From NCBI GenBank assembly GCA_003219695.1, contig QHQA01000154.1, positions 17,831 through 81,830 on the forward strand: DNA of 64,000 nt, written 5' to 3'. Of the stretch, positions 54,952 to 63,621 are shown piece after piece. Origin of the DNA: Verrucomicrobiota bacterium. Its GTDB lineage: Bacteria > Verrucomicrobiota > Verrucomicrobiia > Chthoniobacterales > UBA10450. Position 1 is the stretch's first letter, and the number at the start of each line of letters is the position of its first letter. The notes beneath the pieces are model-generated. The model saw nothing but the letters and a program-made list of their open reading frames with translations. It searched no databases and was not told the DNA's origin. A program made the translations under genes and the position numbers.

Positions 54952-57209
54952 GCGCGGGCGCTCCATTCGTTGCCGGAGAACTTCAATTCCACCGCGCCGG
55001 TCTCGTCCTGGCGAAAGAGTTTAATTCCGCGGGCCCGAACCTGCTGAGCCCACTCATCGCTGATCCGTTCGTGTGCCGGGAAGTCCTGTGAAGTGGCGAC
55101 GATCAGTTGTGGCCGCACCGCGTCGAGAAACGGGCTGGAGCCCGAAAATCCGGAGTGATGTTGACCTTTGATGAGAATGTCGCTGTGCAGGTCGAAGTCA
55201 TTCTTCAACAGTGCCCGCTCCGTGTCTGTGCCACTGTCGGACATGAACAAAGCGAAGTTCGCCGGCGCGACGAATAAGCGTATAGCTGCTGCCTGATCAT
55301 CTGTAGTCGCTGCTGCAAAACCGCGGGGCGGAAAAAGAACACGTGCGGTCACTTTGTGCGACAAACGGAAATCGTCTCCGGCAGCCAATCCGTCCACCTT
55401 GCGCCCGCGTTGCTTCAGCAAGCGTTGCAGCTCCCGATGAACAAAAGAGCGGTCGGGCGCGAGATTGTCGATGAGATGCGCGCGGGGAAAATCGCGGAGC
55501 AATTCTCCTGCGCCACCGATGTGAAGCGAGTCGCCATGGGTCAGGAACAACCCGCTGAGCCGGTTCACCCCGGCCCACTGCAAATATTCGCGGACGACAC
55601 GGTCATAGCTGCGCTCACTCCCGCAATCAAACAACCAGTCCCGGCCATTTGTTCGCACATGAACCGCCGCGCCTGCGCCCACGTCCAGCACCGTGATTTT
55701 GGCCGAACTTTTGCCCAAGTGCAGCGGCCCGACATAAAAATGGCCGCCAGGAATTTGCGCGAACAGATGGACGATGCCGACGACCAGTGTGGCCAGCGCC
55801 CAGTTTGCATTGTTGAAAATAACAGCGAGCCACGGGAGAAGCGGCGTAGCGATCAGCGAAAGCAGCGCAACGGCCAGAACGAAAAACGCGATAGGAACTA
55901 CTACGAGGTTCGCGAGCAAGGAAATCGGCGTAACCAGGTGGAAATACCAGAGGATGAGTGGCAAGGAGCCAAGCCACGCTGCAAGCGAGACCGATGCTCC
56001 GCCACAGAGCCATTCATATCCGGAATGCATCCATCTGCGCGGACCACGCAGAAGATTTGGCGGCAGGAAAGGATCGACCGCGCCCCAACGTTGCAAAAAT
56101 CTAAAGAACGGATCTGCAAACAACACAATTGCGCCGACCACTGCGAAGGACAGCTGAAAACCAGTGGAAAACAGTTCGGTCGTGTTCCAGCAGAGAATGA
56201 AAAACGCCGCTGCTGCCAGGCTGTTTGCCAGGAAAACCTTGCGTTCGAAAAATAAACCGCCGATCAGGACCGACGCCATCGTGGCGGCTCTCACACTTGA
56301 TATGTGCAGGCCGGTCACTGCCGCGTAAAAGAAAAGCAGCGGAATGATCACTGCGGCCGCTGTTTTACGTGAAAGCCGCGCGACTGTTGCCAGCATCCAA
56401 AGAAGAGTCGCAACAATTCCTACGTGCAGCCCGGCGACAGCGAACAGGTGAAGTGTGCCTGTTTGTTGAAATGGTTCTTCGATGTCCTCCGGCGTTTGGT
56501 GCCTGAGCCCAAGCACAATTCCGCTGAGAAAACTTTGCACCTCCGGCGCGTTTCCCAGATCGCGAAAGAGCGCATTTTGCATCCAGATACGCGACTTTTG
56601 CGCCAGGCGTAGAATCGCGTTCCCGCCGCCGTGCCGAATCAGCGTGCCGTCCTCTGCGTAGCGAACAAATAACAAACGGCGAACGTCCCGGCGCTCCAGG
56701 TACGAACGCATATCGAACTCGCCGGGATTGCGCGGCGGCGCGATCGGCTCGGCAGTTCCAGAAAGCTTTAGCTCGTCGCCGAATTCAGGAGCGCCTCGCC
56801 AGCGAACCTGCCAGACGGCGTCCGTTCGCTCGTTTCTTCCTTCCAAATCAATCGATTCTAGCTTGAATAGGAACGTCGCAAATCCGTTAGGCGCGATTTT
56901 TGGCTCGGTAATCACTGCGCCAGTTGCTGTGACGACTCGTGGCCGGTTGCCTAGCTCAGCGACGAGCTGCTGGCCTTCCATGTCCCGGGTGGTGAAATTG
57001 TGCAGCAGGAAAAATCCAGCTCCGACGATCAGGTAGGTCGCAATCAGTCTGGGCCACCAGATTACTGCGATTGCACAAACCAACGTAAATATCGTGAGCG
57101 CGGTCAGGACGAAACCGGAGGGCGAGAAGAACTCCGCGAAAATAATTCCCACGGCGGCCATTGCCGCCAAGCCAACAAATGGTTGGCGTGGCATGGTCGC
57201 CAGTTTCAT
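54912..57209 (-). CDS. comEC: ComEC/Rec2-family DNA uptake channel
   Basis: A 765-residue inner membrane protein with an N-terminal OB-like domain (TATGAVITEPKIAPNGF), a ComEC channel region of about ten helices (including LHLFAVAGLHVGIVATLLWM), and a C-terminal metallo-beta-lactamase-like domain. In the last, ITVLDVGAGAAVHVRTNGR and LTHGDSLHIGGAGEL hold the HxDxxH-type metal ligands. It would carry single-stranded DNA into the cytoplasm, so natural competence is possible. No comEA or other pilus gene is nearby. Its 3' end overlaps trmB by 40 nt in convergent orientation. Confidence 0.93.
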   Translation of the reverse strand: MKLATMPRQPFVGLAAMAAVGIIFAEFFSPSGFVLTALTIFTLVCAIAVIWWPRLIATYLIVGAGFFLLHNFTTRDMEGQQLVAELGNRPRVVTATGAVITEPKIAPNGFATFLFKLESIDLEGRNERTDAVWQVRWRGAPEFGDELKLSGTAEPIAPPRNPGEFDMRSYLERRDVRRLLFVRYAEDGTLIRHGGGNAILRLAQKSRIWMQNALFRDLGNAPEVQSFLSGIVLGLRHQTPEDIEEPFQQTGTLHLFAVAGLHVGIVATLLWMLATVARLSRKTAAAVIIPLLFFYAAVTGLHISSVRAATMASVLIGGLFFERKVFLANSLAAAAFFILCWNTTELFSTGFQLSFAVVGAIVLFADPFFRFLQRWGAVDPFLPPNLLRGPRRWMHSGYEWLCGGASVSLAAWLGSLPLILWYFHLVTPISLLANLVVVPIAFFVLAVALLSLIATPLLPWLAVIFNNANWALATLVVGIVHLFAQIPGGHFYVGPLHLGKSSAKITVLDVGAGAAVHVRTNGRDWLFDCGSERSYDRVVREYLQWAGVNRLSGLFLTHGDSLHIGGAGELLRDFPRAHLIDNLAPDRSFVHRELQRLLKQRGRKVDGLAAGDDFRLSHKVTARVLFPPRGFAAATTDDQAAAIRLFVAPANFALFMSDSGTDTERALLKNDFDLHSDILIKGQHHSGFSGSSPFLDAVRPQLIVATSQDFPAHERISDEWAQQVRARGIKLFRQDETGAVELKFSGNEWSARAYLTGETFRSASR

Positions 57210-57288
57210 GCACCGGTTTTTCGCTCATCCAGCGCGAGCAAGGCAAGCTTCAATCGCAATTGTGAGCTTCTTTCAATCGAAAAGGTGC

Positions 57289-57783
57289 TCAAGACTTTGG
57301 GCTTGGCACGAGCAGCACGGGGCGAGTCGCGTGTTTGAGAACGCCTTTGGTCGCGCTGCCCACAAGCAAATGATACATGGCGCCGTGCCCATGCGTTCCC
57401 ATCACGATGAGGTCGGCATTAATTGCGTCTGCTTGATTTAAGATTTCTTCTGCCACCGACCCGGTCGGCTGGTGCAACGTCACCTTGGTGCCCGCTTGCG
57501 CGATTTCTTTTTCCCATTGCGCAAGCTGCGACTTTTGGTTTTCGCTCTCTGGAATTGTCTGGGGCATGGAGTTAAATCCGGGGACAGGCACGCCTGAGAC
57601 AGGTGCAAGCTCAGGCATCCCAGCCAGGCCGTAGCTGAGAGCGCCGGGAGCAGTAGCGGCGGTGAGTTCTCTCACGTGCGCCAGATGAATTTCTGCATCG
57701 AGAGCTTTTGCGAGTTGTCGCGCTACCTCGATCACAGCCGGCGTTGCATCTGAAAAATCCACTGCGACCAAAATGCGTTTCAT
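57289..57783 (-). CDS. universal stress protein, UspA family
   Basis: A 164-residue cytosolic protein with the ATP-binding consensus G-2x-G-9x-G(S/T) in GTHGHGAMYHLLVGSATKG and the N-terminal RILVAVDFSDATPAVIEVA. Compared with the core family it has a roughly 20-residue insertion (ALSYGLAGMPELAPVSGVPV) after the third strand. It lies downstream of comEC on the same strand but without overlap, and probably has its own promoter. Confidence 0.93.
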   Translation of the reverse strand: MKRILVAVDFSDATPAVIEVARQLAKALDAEIHLAHVRELTAATAPGALSYGLAGMPELAPVSGVPVPGFNSMPQTIPESENQKSQLAQWEKEIAQAGTKVTLHQPTGSVAEEILNQADAINADLIVMGTHGHGAMYHLLVGSATKGVLKHATRPVLLVPSPKS

Positions 57784-57825
57784 GCGCGCATGCCAGCTTA
57801 CGTGGCGCGCTGCTTTATCTCAACA

Positions 57826-57884
57826 TCAAGGAGCGGCGGTCTCCTTGTCCGCCGCTGGGCGATCTGGAGATCGCTCCTCCTTGA
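57826..57884. repeat. family G three-stem palindromic element
   Basis: TCAAGGAGCG and CGCTCCTCCTTGA form the outer stem, enclosing GCGGCGG-TCTCCTTGT-CCGCCGC and GCGATCTGGAGATCGC. The architecture (outer stem plus two hairpins) is like families A and B although the sequence differs. It lies in the divergent gap between usp and rarA. Confidence 0.8.
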
Positions 57885-57933
57885 GAGATGGATCACGATT
57901 GCCTGCATCGGGCGCACACCGTAATTTTCCTTC

Positions 57934-59148
57934 GTGCAGGATCTTTTTGGCGAGAGAGAAGAACTCGACATCCAAAGCGCGGACCGCGCCGCGCCACTCG
58001 CTACGCGCATGCGTCCGCGCTCGCTCGAAGAATTTGTTGGCCAGGAACATATTTTGGCGCCCGGCAAACTTTTGCGGCGCGCGATTGAAGCGGATCGTTT
58101 GCCGTCAGTGATCTTTTCCGGGCCACCGGGAAGCGGCAAGACCACGCTGGCGCGGATCATTGCGGAGATGACGCACGCGAAATTTATTCGGATCAGCGGC
58201 GTGGAAAGCAACGTCGCCGAGATGCGGCGCGTCATCGCGTCGGCCACGAATCGTCTCCGCACATCGGGACAAAGGACGATCCTGTTCATCGATGAGATCC
58301 ATCATTTCAACAAGGCGCAACAGGACATTCTCTTACCCGATGTTGAGAGCGGAAACCTGCGACTCATCGGGGCGACCACTTACAATCCGTTCTTTTACGT
58401 AAATAGCGCGCTGGTCTCGCGCTCGCAGGTCTTTCGACTCGAACCACTCAGCGTCGAACAACTCGAACAATTGATCGATCGCGCGATGGCCGACAAAGAG
58501 CGCGGCCTCGGAAACTACAACGTCGAAATGGACAAGAATGCGCGCCGTCATCTCGCCAAGCTCAGCGACGGCGACGCCCGCAAATGCCTAAACGCTCTCG
58601 AGATCGGAGTGTTGACGACACCGCCTTCTGTAGCCGGGGGCGGTGACCCCGGCACCGCGATCAACGATCGCGGCCCCAACGTAATTCACTTCACTCTCAC
58701 GGTCGCCGAGGAAAGCATCCAGCAAAAGGCGATCGTTTACGATCGCGTCGGCGACGCGCACTACGACACTATCAGCGCGTTTATCAAAAGCATGCGCGCA
58801 TCCGACGAAAAAGGCGCGATGTATTGGCTGGCAAAAATGCTGCATGCCGGCGAAGATTTCCGATTCATTGCGCGACGCATCGTTATTTTCGCCAGCGAAG
58901 ACATCGGCCTCGCCGACCCTGACGCGTTGCGATTAGCGATCGCGACGCAGCAAGCCGTCGAATTTGTAGGGATGCCCGAGGCGCGCATCCCTCTCGCGCA
59001 CGCTACCGCTTACATGTGTCGCGCGCCCAAAAGCCGCGAAGCTTATGATGCGCTCAACGCCGCAACCGAGAAAATCGAGATGGAACAAACCAAACGCGTC
59101 CCCGAGTATCTGAAGAACAAGCATTTCCCGGTAAACCCAGAAGAGTGA
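57934..59148 (+). CDS. rarA: replication-associated recombination protein RarA (MgsA)
   Basis: A 404-residue clamp-loader-like AAA+ ATPase acting at stalled forks. PRSLEEFVGQEHILAPGK, Walker A GPPGSGKTTLAR, Walker B ILFIDEIHHFNKAQQD, sensor 1 LIGATTYNPFF, and the C-terminal YDRVGDAHYDTISAFIKSMR and EDIGLADP are diagnostic. The start is GTG. A family B element is translated in frame (SVAGGGDPGTAINDRG) between the AAA+ lid and the tetramerisation domain. The protein stops at YLKNKHFPVNPEE, about 40 to 50 residues before the usual end (no LP-x-ELKGRxYYxP-type tail), so the C-terminus is shortened. Confidence 0.94.
   Translation: MQDLFGEREELDIQSADRAAPLATRMRPRSLEEFVGQEHILAPGKLLRRAIEADRLPSVIFSGPPGSGKTTLARIIAEMTHAKFIRISGVESNVAEMRRVIASATNRLRTSGQRTILFIDEIHHFNKAQQDILLPDVESGNLRLIGATTYNPFFYVNSALVSRSQVFRLEPLSVEQLEQLIDRAMADKERGLGNYNVEMDKNARRHLAKLSDGDARKCLNALEIGVLTTPPSVAGGGDPGTAINDRGPNVIHFTLTVAEESIQQKAIVYDRVGDAHYDTISAFIKSMRASDEKGAMYWLAKMLHAGEDFRFIARRIVIFASEDIGLADPDALRLAIATQQAVEFVGMPEARIPLAHATAYMCRAPKSREAYDALNAATEKIEMEQTKRVPEYLKNKHFPVNPEE
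58629..58680. repeat. family B element inside rarA
   Basis: TGTAGCCGGGGGCGGTGACC with the matching CCCCGG half forms the first hairpin, and ACCGCGATCAACGATCGCGG the second. The right outer arm (GGCTACA in other copies) has decayed to CCAACGTA. The frame of rarA stays open across it. Confidence 0.8.
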
Positions 59149-59157
59149 GAGGCGACT

Positions 59158-59775
59158 GTGCGATCGGTGCCCGATTTCAATCGAATCACTTCGAACATCG
59201 CGATCTGGCATGGCTATGATTCTGCCGTAAAAGCGGAGTTGTACTCGAGTTGCCTCGGGACTTCCGGTGGAACCTATCTGATTGATCCAATTCATTTGCG
59301 ACGTGACGCGCTCGACGAACTTGTCGGTTCTAGTCCAGTTGTGGGAATCATTGTGACGAATTCCAATCATCATCGCGCTTCGATTCAGCTGGCCGCGCAA
59401 TTCTCGGCTCCGATTTTCGCGCGGCACGAGACATTTCTCGATGAACAGCCATCTCAATTGAGGCAAATTGGCGATGGCGACGAGATTTGCGCGGGGCTGC
59501 GCCTGATCTGGATCGAGGGAGCTGCATCGGGAGAAATTGTCCTGCACTTCGCACCTGACGGCGGAACGCTTATTGTCGGCGATGCGCTGATTAATTTTGA
59601 GCCGTACGGGTTCACATTTCTGCCGGCGAAATATTGTTCGAACCAAAAAGAAATGCGGCGGTCGCTGCGCAGACTTTTGGATTACAAAGCCGAGCGAATT
59701 CTTTTCGCGCACGGCACACCGATTTTATCGGGGGCGAGTGAAAGGCTGAGCAGTTTGCTGGCTGGCGATCTCTAA
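59158..59775 (+). CDS. metallo-beta-lactamase-fold-like protein with degenerate metal site
   Basis: A 205-residue protein from a GTG start 9 nt after rarA. The strand order and the elements GTYLIDP, VVGIIVTNSNHHRAS, LIVGDALINFEPYGFT and ILFAHGTPILSG follow the MBL fold. However, the HxHxDH motif is replaced by TNSNHHRAS, so the usual dinuclear zinc site would be incomplete; Asp in GDALI and His in FAHGTP remain. It could be a mononuclear enzyme or a non-catalytic relative. The short spacing suggests it is co-transcribed with rarA. Confidence 0.7.
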   Translation: MRSVPDFNRITSNIAIWHGYDSAVKAELYSSCLGTSGGTYLIDPIHLRRDALDELVGSSPVVGIIVTNSNHHRASIQLAAQFSAPIFARHETFLDEQPSQLRQIGDGDEICAGLRLIWIEGAASGEIVLHFAPDGGTLIVGDALINFEPYGFTFLPAKYCSNQKEMRRSLRRLLDYKAERILFAHGTPILSGASERLSSLLAGDL

Positions 59776-59914
59776 ATGGGCACCAAACTACTAGCAGAAG
59801 AAATTGCCCACAAATACACGAAGGACGCGAAGTAAGAGACAGACTGTCCAGCATCGAGCCTCTTTGTTCGTTTGTTTATTTCGTGTGTTTCGTGGGCTAG
59901 AACTAAACAAAGAT

Positions 59915-59964
59915 GTTGCCGGCAGGGCTGCCGGCAACTACAGGCTGGCAGCCCTGTGCTCCCC
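59915..59964. repeat. partial family A element upstream of the prenyltransferase gene
   Basis: One hairpin, GTTGCCGGCA-GGGC-TGCCGGCAAC, followed by TACAGGCTGGCAGCCCTGTG and CTCCCC, the right arm of family A. The left arm and the other hairpin are absent. The rest of the 59776-59990 gap shows no gene. Confidence 0.8.
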
Positions 59965-59990
59965 AGAACTAAAAGCTCTCTGCAAAATCT

Positions 59991-60842
59991 ATGAGACAGC
60001 TTGGAGACGGATCAGTCGCTCGTTTCTTGCGGCTAATCCGTTTCTCGCATACGATTTTTGCGTTGCCGTTTGCTCTTGGCGCGCTGGTGGTGGCTGCGAA
60101 CGGACTGCCGTCGTTGCGCATTTTTTTGCTGGTTGCCTTTTGCATGGTGTTCGCGCGCACGGCGGCGATGCTTTTCAATCGGCTGGTTGATTGGTCGCTC
60201 GATCAGCGCAATCCCCGGACTGCGTCTCGCCACCTGCTGATCTCCAAATCTGCGGCGTCGGTTCTATTGGTTCTGAGTTCGACCGGATTTGTCGTGGTCG
60301 CAGCTGCAATCAATCGATTGACCTTCATCCTGGCGCCTGTGGCTCTCGCGATAGTTTTTTTTTACTCAGTCACTAAGCGATTCACCAGCGCGACGCACTT
60401 TTTTCTCGGACTTGCGCTGGCGGTCGCTCCGGTGGGCGCCTGGATCGCGCAAACCGGACGGATTGATCTTGCGCCGGTTGTGCTTGCAGCAGGCATAATT
60501 TGCTGGGTCGCTGGTTTCGATCTGATCTATGCGACACAGGATTACGATTTTGACCGGCGCGAAGGCATTCGATCGCTGGTCGTGAGATTGGGGATCGCGC
60601 GCAGCCTGCGTGTCGCACAGCTGCTGCACCTTCTAACTTTTGCCGCGCTGATCGGTTTTGGTTTCATGGCGAAGCTTGGTTTACCCTATTACTGGTCGAT
60701 GCCTCTGGTTGCAGCGGCGCTGGTTTACGAACACAAAATCGAGAAGCGCGATTTGGCAGGAATCAATCGCGCGTTTTTTCAGAGCAACGCGTTTGTCAGC
60801 GCAGTCTTTCTCGTTGCAGTTTGTTTAGATCGGTTGCACTAG
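59991..60842 (+). CDS. UbiA-family prenyltransferase, probably menaquinone (MqnP-like)
   Basis: A 283-residue polytopic membrane enzyme with about eight helices. The two Asp-rich, Mg-binding motifs are NRLVDWSLDQRNPRTASR near residue 65 and DYDFDRREGIRSL near residue 185, which bind the prenyl diphosphate. It fits the group that prenylates aromatic acids in ubiquinone or futalosine-type menaquinone synthesis; MqnP is the likelier reading for this phylum, but no other quinone gene is present to prove it. Confidence 0.88.
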   Translation: MRQLGDGSVARFLRLIRFSHTIFALPFALGALVVAANGLPSLRIFLLVAFCMVFARTAAMLFNRLVDWSLDQRNPRTASRHLLISKSAASVLLVLSSTGFVVVAAAINRLTFILAPVALAIVFFYSVTKRFTSATHFFLGLALAVAPVGAWIAQTGRIDLAPVVLAAGIICWVAGFDLIYATQDYDFDRREGIRSLVVRLGIARSLRVAQLLHLLTFAALIGFGFMAKLGLPYYWSMPLVAAALVYEHKIEKRDLAGINRAFFQSNAFVSAVFLVAVCLDRLH

Positions 60843-60869
60843 CGCCAGAGCAATTCAGCCCTGGAAGAT

Positions 60870-61006
60870 AATGACGAAGCACGAATGCCGAATGACGAAT
60901 GACGAATGAAGCACGAAGCCCGAATGATGAAGAAGCGAGGTTACCACCGTTCGTCATTTGATCATTCGTCATTCCTTCGAGCTTCGTCATTCGGATTTCG
61001 TCATTC
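60870..61006. repeat. family D palindromic repeat, copy 3
   Basis: GAATGCCGAATGACGAATGA at the left and TTCGTCATTCGGATTTCGTC at the right are complementary, with further GAATGAT/ATCATTC and GTTACCACC in the centre. It fills the gap between convergent prenyltransferase and rpiB genes. Confidence 0.82.
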
Positions 61007-61010
61007 TTTC

Positions 61011-61442
61011 TTACATCGCGTTTAGCATCGCCACGCGCCGCTCGTGACGCCCGCCATCGAAACCGGTTTCGAGCCAGATGCGCACGACGTTCAGCGCGAG
61101 ATCCTCGGGGATCAGACGCTCGCCCATTGAGAGCACGTTCGCGTCATTGTGTTGCCGCGACAGCCGGGCCGATTCTTCGTTCCAACAAAGCGCGCAACGC
61201 ACGCCATGGACTTTGTTTGCCACCATCGCTTCGCCGTTCCCCGAGCCGCCGAACACGATGCCACGCTCGCATTCGCCGCGCGCGACTGCTTCCGCCGCGG
61301 GGCGGATGAAAAGCGGATAATCCACCGGGTCTTCGCTGAATGTGCCGAAGTCTTTCACTTCGTGTCCAAGCGAGCTCAGCAGTTCTTTCACCTTCTCCTT
61401 GTACCGAAAACCGGCATGATCTGAACCAAGAGAAATTTCCAT
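61011..61442 (-). CDS. rpiB: ribose 5-phosphate isomerase B
   Basis: A 143-residue RpiB/LacAB-type isomerase interconverting ribose 5-phosphate and ribulose 5-phosphate. SLGSDHAGFRYKEKVKELL, DPVDYPLFIRPAAEAV, FGGSGNGEAMVANK and the active-site RCALCWNEESARLSRQHNDANVLS are family motifs. The usual GTGIG loop is GGSGNG, with Ser-Gly in place of the nucleophile-bearing GTG/C variants. ATG 61442 is chosen because the family starts at this point; the upstream ORF part is not conserved. Confidence 0.95.
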   Translation of the reverse strand: MEISLGSDHAGFRYKEKVKELLSSLGHEVKDFGTFSEDPVDYPLFIRPAAEAVARGECERGIVFGGSGNGEAMVANKVHGVRCALCWNEESARLSRQHNDANVLSMGERLIPEDLALNVVRIWLETGFDGGRHERRVAMLNAM

Positions 61443-61474
61443 GAGGACACGAATTACACGAATTTCAACGAAAT

Positions 61475-61547
61475 GGTAGGGCGCGTCACTCCTGTGCGCG
61501 CCGAATCGTGTCACACCAACGGCGTGCAGAGGACTGCCCGCCCTACC
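61475..61547. repeat. family H palindromic element (GGTAGGGCG...CGCCCTACC)
   Basis: GGTAGGGCGCG and CGCCCGCCCTACC bound a stretch with GCGCG and CGGCGTGC words. It fills the space between rpiB and the cbpA gene on the same strand. Only one copy is seen in this window. Confidence 0.6.
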
Positions 61548-61558
61548 GCATAACGAAA

Positions 61559-62518
61559 CTACCCATCGTGCAGTTTCGCCAGCTCGCTCCAGATTTCGCG
61601 TTCGCGTTCTGTGAGCTTTTTCGGCACGTTGATCTGAACAACAACATAGAGGTCGCCGCGTTTCCCGGAGACTCCAGGCAGACCCCGCTCTCGCAGGCGA
61701 AACCGCTGTCCGCCCTGTGTGCCTGACGGAATTTTTAGGCGCACGTTGCCCTCAAGAGTGGGCACGACCAATTCGCTGCCTAACACTGCGCGCCACGGCT
61801 CGATTTTCACCTCGTGAATCATGTCGCTGCCTTCCACTGAGAAATCTGGATGCCTGGCCAGGCGCACACGCAGAAAAAGATCGCCGCTTTTTCCGCCGCG
61901 CACGCCCGCTTCGCCCTGACCGCGCAAACGGATTCGCTGTCCTTCGTGAACGCCTCGTGGAATCTTTACCTGGTAATTTTCCACTTTGTTCGAGCCGGCT
62001 CGACGCAGCGAGACTGTTCGCGTCGATCCATGCAACGCTTCTTCCAGCGTAACCATGATGTCGGCTTCGACGTCGGCCCCGCGCTCCGCCGTGGCCTGAC
62101 GTCCGCCGAATCCGCCGAAAGCAGAACGGCCGCGGCCGCCGCCGAAGAACGCTTCGAAGAAATCGCTGAAGCCGGTTCCGCCGAATTCGAATTGAACCCC
62201 GCCGCCATCGCCGCCCCATTGATAAAATCCGCCGCCCGGCTGTTGCCCTTCCCACTGCCATTCACGCGGCGGCTGGAATCCGCCGGGCCGATTCCAATCA
62301 GCGCCGAGCTGATCGTATTTCTTACGTTTCTCCGGATCGCTAAGGACCTCGTACGCTTCGTTGATCTCTTTAAATTTTTCTTCAGCGGCCTTTTTGTCCT
62401 TAGCTACGTCGGGATGATGTTTGCGCGCCAGCTTGCGAAAGGCGCTGCGGATCTCCTCAGCGGTGGCCGTTTTCGGAACACCGAGCGTTTCGTAATAGTC
62501 TCGAAACTGGACGGGCAT
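61559..62518 (-). CDS. cbpA: DnaJ-family co-chaperone CbpA type
   Basis: A 319-residue type II J-protein that stimulates DnaK. The J domain (residues about 6-75) has the HPD motif in ARKHHPDVAKDKK. A Gly/Phe-rich region (GGDGGGVQFEFGGTGFSDFF) follows, and two C-terminal beta-barrel domains bind substrate (VKIPRGVHEGQRIRLRGQGE). The DnaJ zinc-finger region is absent, which separates CbpA from DnaJ. It probably shares a transcript with rpiB. Confidence 0.94.
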   Translation of the reverse strand: MPVQFRDYYETLGVPKTATAEEIRSAFRKLARKHHPDVAKDKKAAEEKFKEINEAYEVLSDPEKRKKYDQLGADWNRPGGFQPPREWQWEGQQPGGGFYQWGGDGGGVQFEFGGTGFSDFFEAFFGGGRGRSAFGGFGGRQATAERGADVEADIMVTLEEALHGSTRTVSLRRAGSNKVENYQVKIPRGVHEGQRIRLRGQGEAGVRGGKSGDLFLRVRLARHPDFSVEGSDMIHEVKIEPWRAVLGSELVVPTLEGNVRLKIPSGTQGGQRFRLRERGLPGVSGKRGDLYVVVQINVPKKLTEREREIWSELAKLHDG

Positions 62519-62563
62519 TTGCTCTCAAGCTTGTGCCTTCGCTCGATCCGCGCAACTTTTTGA

Positions 62564-62788
62564 ATGATGCGGGAGTTGGGCAGATTCGTCGTGATCCTCG
62601 GTGTGATCACGACGCTGGTGGGACTGGTGATGTGGACTGGTTTTGCGCCAAAATGGCTGGGACGATTGCCCGGCGACATCCGGATCGAGCGCGAGCATTC
62701 CGCATTTTATTTTCCCATCGTCACGTGCATCATTCTCAGCATTGTGTTGAGTTTGCTTCTTTCGATCTTCTCGATCTTCCGACGCTAG
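62564..62788 (+). CDS. DUF2905-family small membrane protein
   Basis: A 74-residue protein with two membrane helices (FVVILGVITTLVGLVMW and FPIVTCIILSIVLSLLLSIF) joined by WLGRLPGDIRIEREHSAFYF, the highly conserved loop of the DUF2905 family. Function is unknown. ATG-ATG at its start gives two possible first codons. It is divergent from cbpA. Confidence 0.9.
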   Translation: MMRELGRFVVILGVITTLVGLVMWTGFAPKWLGRLPGDIRIEREHSAFYFPIVTCIILSIVLSLLLSIFSIFRR

Positions 62789-62913
62789 GTGGATCGGCTG
62801 CCTACTCCGCCGAAGCAATCTCCGCAAACGGGCGGACACTTTCGCGCGACATGGACACAAAGACGTGACCATTCCCCGATCACCAGCTGCGAAGGCTGGA
62901 TCTCCCAAAGACG

Positions 62914-63621
62914 ATGGCGAAACAATCGCCGAAGGCGCAGTATCCAGACGTAATGGCCAGACCAACTCGGCATGCATTGCTGAATCAGCACGTGGCGGAG
63001 TTGCTCAAATGCCGGCGTTGCCCGCGCATGAAATCAACGCCCGTGTCTGGCGGCGCAATCGTGAGCGATGTAATGATCATCGGTCAGGCGCCCGGCCCAC
63101 GTGAACCCGTTTTGCAAAGGCCGTTTGCGCACACTGCTGGCAAGACGCTCTTCCGCTGGTTCGAAGAATTTTGCGGGATGAATGAAGGCGTTGTGCGATC
63201 GAAAATCTATTTCGCAGCGGTCTGCCGCTGTTTTCCCGGAAAAAATTCCAGCGGTGGCGACCGCGTTCCAGCGCCGGACGAGGTTCGCAACTGCTCGTCG
63301 TGGATGGATGATGAGATCCGAATTTTGCAGCCGCGTCTCATCATTCCTGTTGGCCGGCTCGCTATCATGCAATTCATCGACTGCGCGGACGTTGCAGGGG
63401 ACGCTGACAGCTTCCCCTACAGATTAGATAGAATAATTGGCCACAGATTTCGGGTGACACGCGCCGAGCATCGCTTCGACGTAATCCCGCTGCCGCATCC
63501 CTCCGGCGCGTCGCCATGGCACAAGATTCCGCCTGGCAAAGCACTCACTGAGCGCGCACTCAAATTGATCGCGTGCCATCCTGCTGTAGCGGCGCTCTGT
63601 GGGTGCCGACGGCGGTCATAG
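62914..63621 (+). CDS. uracil-DNA glycosylase superfamily protein with Fe-S-type cysteines
   Basis: A 235-residue protein of the uracil-DNA glycosylase fold. The two N-terminal cysteines in LLKCRRCPRM and further ones in VCRCFPGK fit the Fe-S-containing family 4/5 enzymes. The catalytic-site region is VMIIGQAPGPREPVLQRPF, and the C-terminal HPSGASPWHK matches the HPS-type leucine loop. It would start base excision repair of deaminated cytosine. ATG 62953 is an alternative start. The last residues (AVAALCGCRRRS) come from a palindromic element whose sequence also gives the stop. Confidence 0.85.
   Translation: MAKQSPKAQYPDVMARPTRHALLNQHVAELLKCRRCPRMKSTPVSGGAIVSDVMIIGQAPGPREPVLQRPFAHTAGKTLFRWFEEFCGMNEGVVRSKIYFAAVCRCFPGKNSSGGDRVPAPDEVRNCSSWMDDEIRILQPRLIIPVGRLAIMQFIDCADVAGDADSFPYRLDRIIGHRFRVTRAEHRFDVIPLPHPSGASPWHKIPPGKALTERALKLIACHPAVAALCGCRRRS

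Noticed and set aside
55356-56255. 299-residue plus-strand ORF inside comEC
   Set aside because: It is antisense to the ComEC channel and metallo-beta-lactamase regions.
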